A DNA stretch of 64,000 bases from Rotaria socialis (lineage: Eukaryota; Rotifera; Eurotatoria; Philodinida; Philodinidae): positions 20,672 to 84,671 of the forward strand of contig CAJNYU010001443.1 in the NCBI GenBank assembly GCA_905331475.1, written 5' to 3'. This document shows positions 61,088 through 64,000 of the stretch, piece after piece. Position 1 is the first letter of the stretch, and each line of letters opens with the position of its first letter. Below the pieces are notes generated by a model that searched no databases, was not told the DNA's origin, and saw only the letters and a program-made list of their open reading frames with translations. The position numbers and the translations under genes were made by a program.

Positions 61088-61545
61088 TAGGTTTGACCGA
61101 AGGTACTCGGGATCGGGGGACACGATGGCGTTGTCAGATTTTTGAAATTTTGTTTTGCGTTTTTTAGGAGAGAGGAAGAGTTTTTTTTAGAAAAAACTAG
61201 TTTTTGTAAGGGTTGACCGAACGTAATCGGGGTCGAAGAAATCTAATCTGGTGTCAGATTTTCAGAATTTATGATCCTCAACTTTTTCAGTGAAAAAGTA
61301 TTTTTTCGAGGAAATAGTTTTCCTTGTAAAGTTTGATCAGATGCTGTCGGACTCGAGCCAGTCGAATCGGAGGTCACATTTTTGAAGTTTCGCTTTCAAC
61401 CTTTTTTAGAGAGAGAAAGAGAGTTTTTTAGGAAAAAATGACTTTGTTTAACGTTTGACCGAAGGTTTTTGAGGCGGAGTCATTCGATTTGAAGTGTAGT
61501 TTTTCAAAAACATTTTGTCATCGTTTTGATAAACAGAGAGGTTTG
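61088..61545. repeat. Tandem array of ~120-bp units
   Basis: Four degenerate units begin gtttgaccgaaggtactcgg (61091), gttgaccgaacgtaatcggg (61209), gtttgatcagatgctgtcgg (about 61338) and gtttgaccgaaggtttttga (about 61461). Each continues with gtcagattttt-like and agagagag...ttttttagg-like segments. Copy B of the large repeat has about one and a half such units (62824-63000). Confidence 0.7.
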
Positions 61546-61969
61546 CACAGAGGTCTATTACACAGAATGAACACATGAGCTGTTTGAAAAAGTAAAACTA
61601 ACTGACCAACAACTGACGAGTGAGTGGTATTTCGAAAGCGTTTAGGAGTACCACAACGACGTTATTAGTGGTTATGATCCTAAACAAATAAATAAAGTTG
61701 ATTCAAATAAGGTAGCAGCTGTCGCTGGATCGAATATTAAATGCTTAATAATCGCTCATAGTTCAAGCAAGTTTATAATGCATTAGGAGCTGTTTAGATT
61801 ATCGTATTTTCGTGATAGGAATTCTTTGTCGGCAAACTTTTTAAGGGTATCATTTGATGATGTTGACAGTGGTATATATATATATATCGTATGCTTATAT
61901 TGGATTTTATTACGAATCGGCTATAGGCATCTTGCGGTGGAATTGATTTTTAATTTGGCAACGGCTGTC

Positions 61970-62118
61970 ATTTTGCACNAAAACCGGCGGTTTACCGCGG
62001 TAAATGTCGGATTATTTTTTGCGGTAAACCGCGGTATTTATCCGTTCTGCGGTAATGGGAGCCGGTAACCGGATCGGTAAAACCGCGGTTAACCGCCGAT
62101 TTTCATGCGGTTTTTATT
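61970..62118. repeat. CCGCGGT/ACCGCGG word array
   Basis: Dense alternating GCGGTAAACCGCGGT, CCGGTAACCGG and AACCGCGGTTAACCGC words, all self-complementary, in an otherwise AT-rich region. The array holds an ambiguous base (n) at 61979. It interrupts the large direct repeat at the end of copy A. No terminal repeats could be fixed. Confidence 0.6.
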
Positions 62119-63196
62119 ACATGGGTTCATTGAATTTTAAGGTTTCTGAAAACCCTTTGCAAACCTCTCCTGGTCTTCGAAAGACAATATTTCATACCAG
62201 TTTTCAATGCTGATTTAGGATCCGTTGAGATCATTTTGATATCTCATACCGTTCTCATTTTAGTCCCAGAATTTGAAAATTATATTTTATCCTATGAAGT
62301 CATTTTCAACGTTATTTTTATCTCAAAAAATTGTTGGAAAACCTCTTCAGATGATCCAAACAATATATCCTATATCATTTTTTGATACTGAATTAGAATC
62401 CGTTGAGATCATTTTGATATATATTGAACTATTTTTATTCAGTGCGTGAATTTAATAGATGAATTTTTCACTATAGAGAATGCATAGTCTTAGTCTTGTT
62501 TTTTTTTCTTGCAAGCAGCCCTATAAATAGTTTGTGATTTCTTTGAATATTTGTAATCATATATTACTTTTTAGTAAACATGATGAGCATGTTTAGATGA
62601 TTGATATTATTCATGGTCACGTAGTGTGTTGCGATCAGTTTTATTAAGTGGAACACTGTAATTTTTTCAAGTTTTTATTGATGAAATATATCGTCTAATA
62701 TTCCCTCTACTGAAAGGAGGGTATTACGAAAAATGAGTTAAATGCGTTCGTTCGTAAGTTCGTTCGTCCAATAGCAAAGCAGATGCATAAACTTCACTAA
62801 CCTCAAACAATATCTGTAGAGATAGGTTTCACCGAAGGTAATCGGGGGTCGGGGAACACGATGGCGTTGTCAGATTTTGCTTTTTACTTTTTTTAGGAGA
62901 GAGAGAGACTTTTTTAGGAAAAAAATAGTTTCTTATAAGGGTTGACCGAAGGTAATCGGGGGTTGGGGAACAGGATGGCGTTGTCAGATTGTTGAAATTT
63001 TGTACTTCAAACAAGTTTGTAATGGGTTAGGAGCTCTTTAGATCGTCGCATTTTCTTGATAGGAATGCTTTGTAGGGAAATTTTTTGAGGATACCATTCG
63101 ATGATGTTTACAGTGTTAGATGTATCTTATGGTTATGTGAGATATTATTACGAATAGGCTATAGGTATCGTGTGGTTGAATTGATTCTCAATTTGG

Positions 63197-63252
63197 GAGC
63201 GGCAAGCCGTGAGTGGCGCTCCGGAGGGGCACCGACGAACGACTCGCCGCTC
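63197..63252. repeat. Short GC-rich hairpin sequence, copy 1
   Basis: GAGCGGCAAGCCGTGAGTGG pairs with CGAACGACTCGCCGCTC to form a hairpin of about 56 nt. Its core (gtgagtggcg...ggggcaccgacgaacgact) recurs at 63620-63673. It sits exactly where copy B of the large repeat stops matching copy A. Confidence 0.6.
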
Positions 63253-64000
63253 ACCTGCACTGAGAGTTTGAAAGCTTTTTTCAAAATCTTCAGTTTATTC
63301 TTGATATGCCAACTTTTATTGCATCACGAAGAATTTATTCAAACTTAACTCCTAGAATTCTAGATTAGCGCATCTACGAACGGACGCAAACTGATAAGTA
63401 CTCGGGAATCATGTCTCATTCTTCTATAAATTGTGATGAATTTATCGCACATGTAGATGCAACTGAATTGAATTAACCCCACAACTGTCGTTTTCGTTTT
63501 TTTTTGAAAATTCTCTTCGTTTTTATCTAATAATTATAGATTGAGGTAAATCTTTTCAATCAATAATGCAGTGTTTAAAAGGATCACGTTCAACGCATAT
63601 ATGAGACAAAGCAAATGGAGGCGGCTAGTCGTGAGTGGCGTCCCTCTGGGGCACCGACGAATGACTAGCCGCCCCCACTAATTGAAAATCTGTTGTTATT
63701 ATAGGGCTACTTGCCTTGCAGACTTATAGAACAGTTACACGTTGTCTCGATCAGAAAAGTTGAAACAACTTTCGAAAATAGGACATATTTTGAATTTCTT
63801 TCGACGACAGGTCGTGAAATAATTGCTCAGCTCATGTGAAATATTTGAAATTCATATTTGTCGTGATTATCTTAATAAGTTTAGTTTTTCCCGATTGCGA
63901 GTGGGTTTGATTCAAAAGATGTAAATCTCAGATTTATCTATGTGTGAACGTGCACTCAAGAATGAATATATCCATTATAGACGGGAAACGCACCGAAACA
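63206..64000. other. Terminal intergenic stretch, no gene seen
   Basis: Apart from the two short hairpin sequences, no exon, RNA gene or repeat is supported up to the window edge. Confidence 0.4.
63620..63673. repeat. Short GC-rich hairpin sequence, copy 2
   Basis: GGCGGCTAGTC (63620-63630) is the exact inverse of GACTAGCCGCC (63663-63673). The intervening sequence shares the core gtgagtggcg(11 nt)caccgacgaa with copy 1. Too short for a tRNA and without tRNA box sequences. Confidence 0.65.

Larger units (their letters stand above)
60977..63205. repeat. Large direct repeat, two copies
   Basis: Copy A (60977 to about 61970) and copy B (62700-63205) share both ends. ATTCCCTCTACTGAAAGGAG opens each; a segment starting gtttataatgcattaggagc (61771) or gtttgtaatgggttaggagc (63014) closes each through a common tail (attacgaatcggctataggcat). 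Identity looks near 80-85% by eye. Copy A is about 490 bp longer because it holds more of an internal tandem. The segment between the copies includes a CCGCGGT word array. No coding capacity was seen. It may be two copies of a degenerate mobile element. Confidence 0.7.

Overview
The window is eukaryotic, AT-rich nuclear DNA. Coding exons are separated by many short introns (about 50-90 bp, GT...AG), with a few introns of 0.5-1.6 kb. A long intronless gene fuses an N-terminal region, an arginine ADP-ribosyltransferase-like domain and kinesin-light-chain-type TPRs. That architecture, the gene density and the base composition suggest a bdelloid rotifer (Adineta/Rotaria type). This assignment rests on recognising family resemblances, not on a search.

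Layout. 390-5740 (-): a transposase-like, probably domesticated gene. It has a hidden last exon and intronic mobile elements, one of them a hAT-type MITE with a perfect 8-bp target-site duplication. 5768-8637: no gene, a TACTTC minisatellite. 8638-10193 (+): a GT25-like glycosyltransferase. 10194-14733: gene-poor, with three small inverted-repeat elements and one tiny candidate secreted peptide gene. 14734-19603 (-): GOLGA4 (golgin-245), coiled coil plus C-terminal GRIP domain. It is divergent from a six-finger C2H2 protein (19865-21145, +). 22137-23587 (+): WDR4. 24182-26936 (+): ACADVL. 28698-33437 (+): the ART-TPR protein. 33438-37932: no firm gene. 37933-41195 (+): LEMD3/MAN1. 41444-47067 (+): INTS8. 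48542-60234 (+): a PLEKHG5-like RhoGEF with an apparent internal promoter and a C-terminal PDZ ligand. 60235-64000: repeats only.

Most genes are conserved animal housekeeping genes: trans-Golgi tethering (GOLGA4), tRNA m7G46 methylation (WDR4), mitochondrial fatty-acid oxidation (ACADVL), inner nuclear membrane (LEMD3), the Integrator complex (INTS8) and Rho signalling (PLEKHG5). They share no pathway and no operon-like organisation. The unusual content is the ART-TPR gene, the transposase-like gene, and a set of short inverted-repeat elements. Several of these elements are filled with repeats of a short, often self-complementary word (CCCGGCC, GACTAGTC, GATTTATTT, ATTAATG, CCGCGGT, TTTGGG). 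All coordinates and splice sites were read by eye. Where exon lengths were summed, the reading frame closed.
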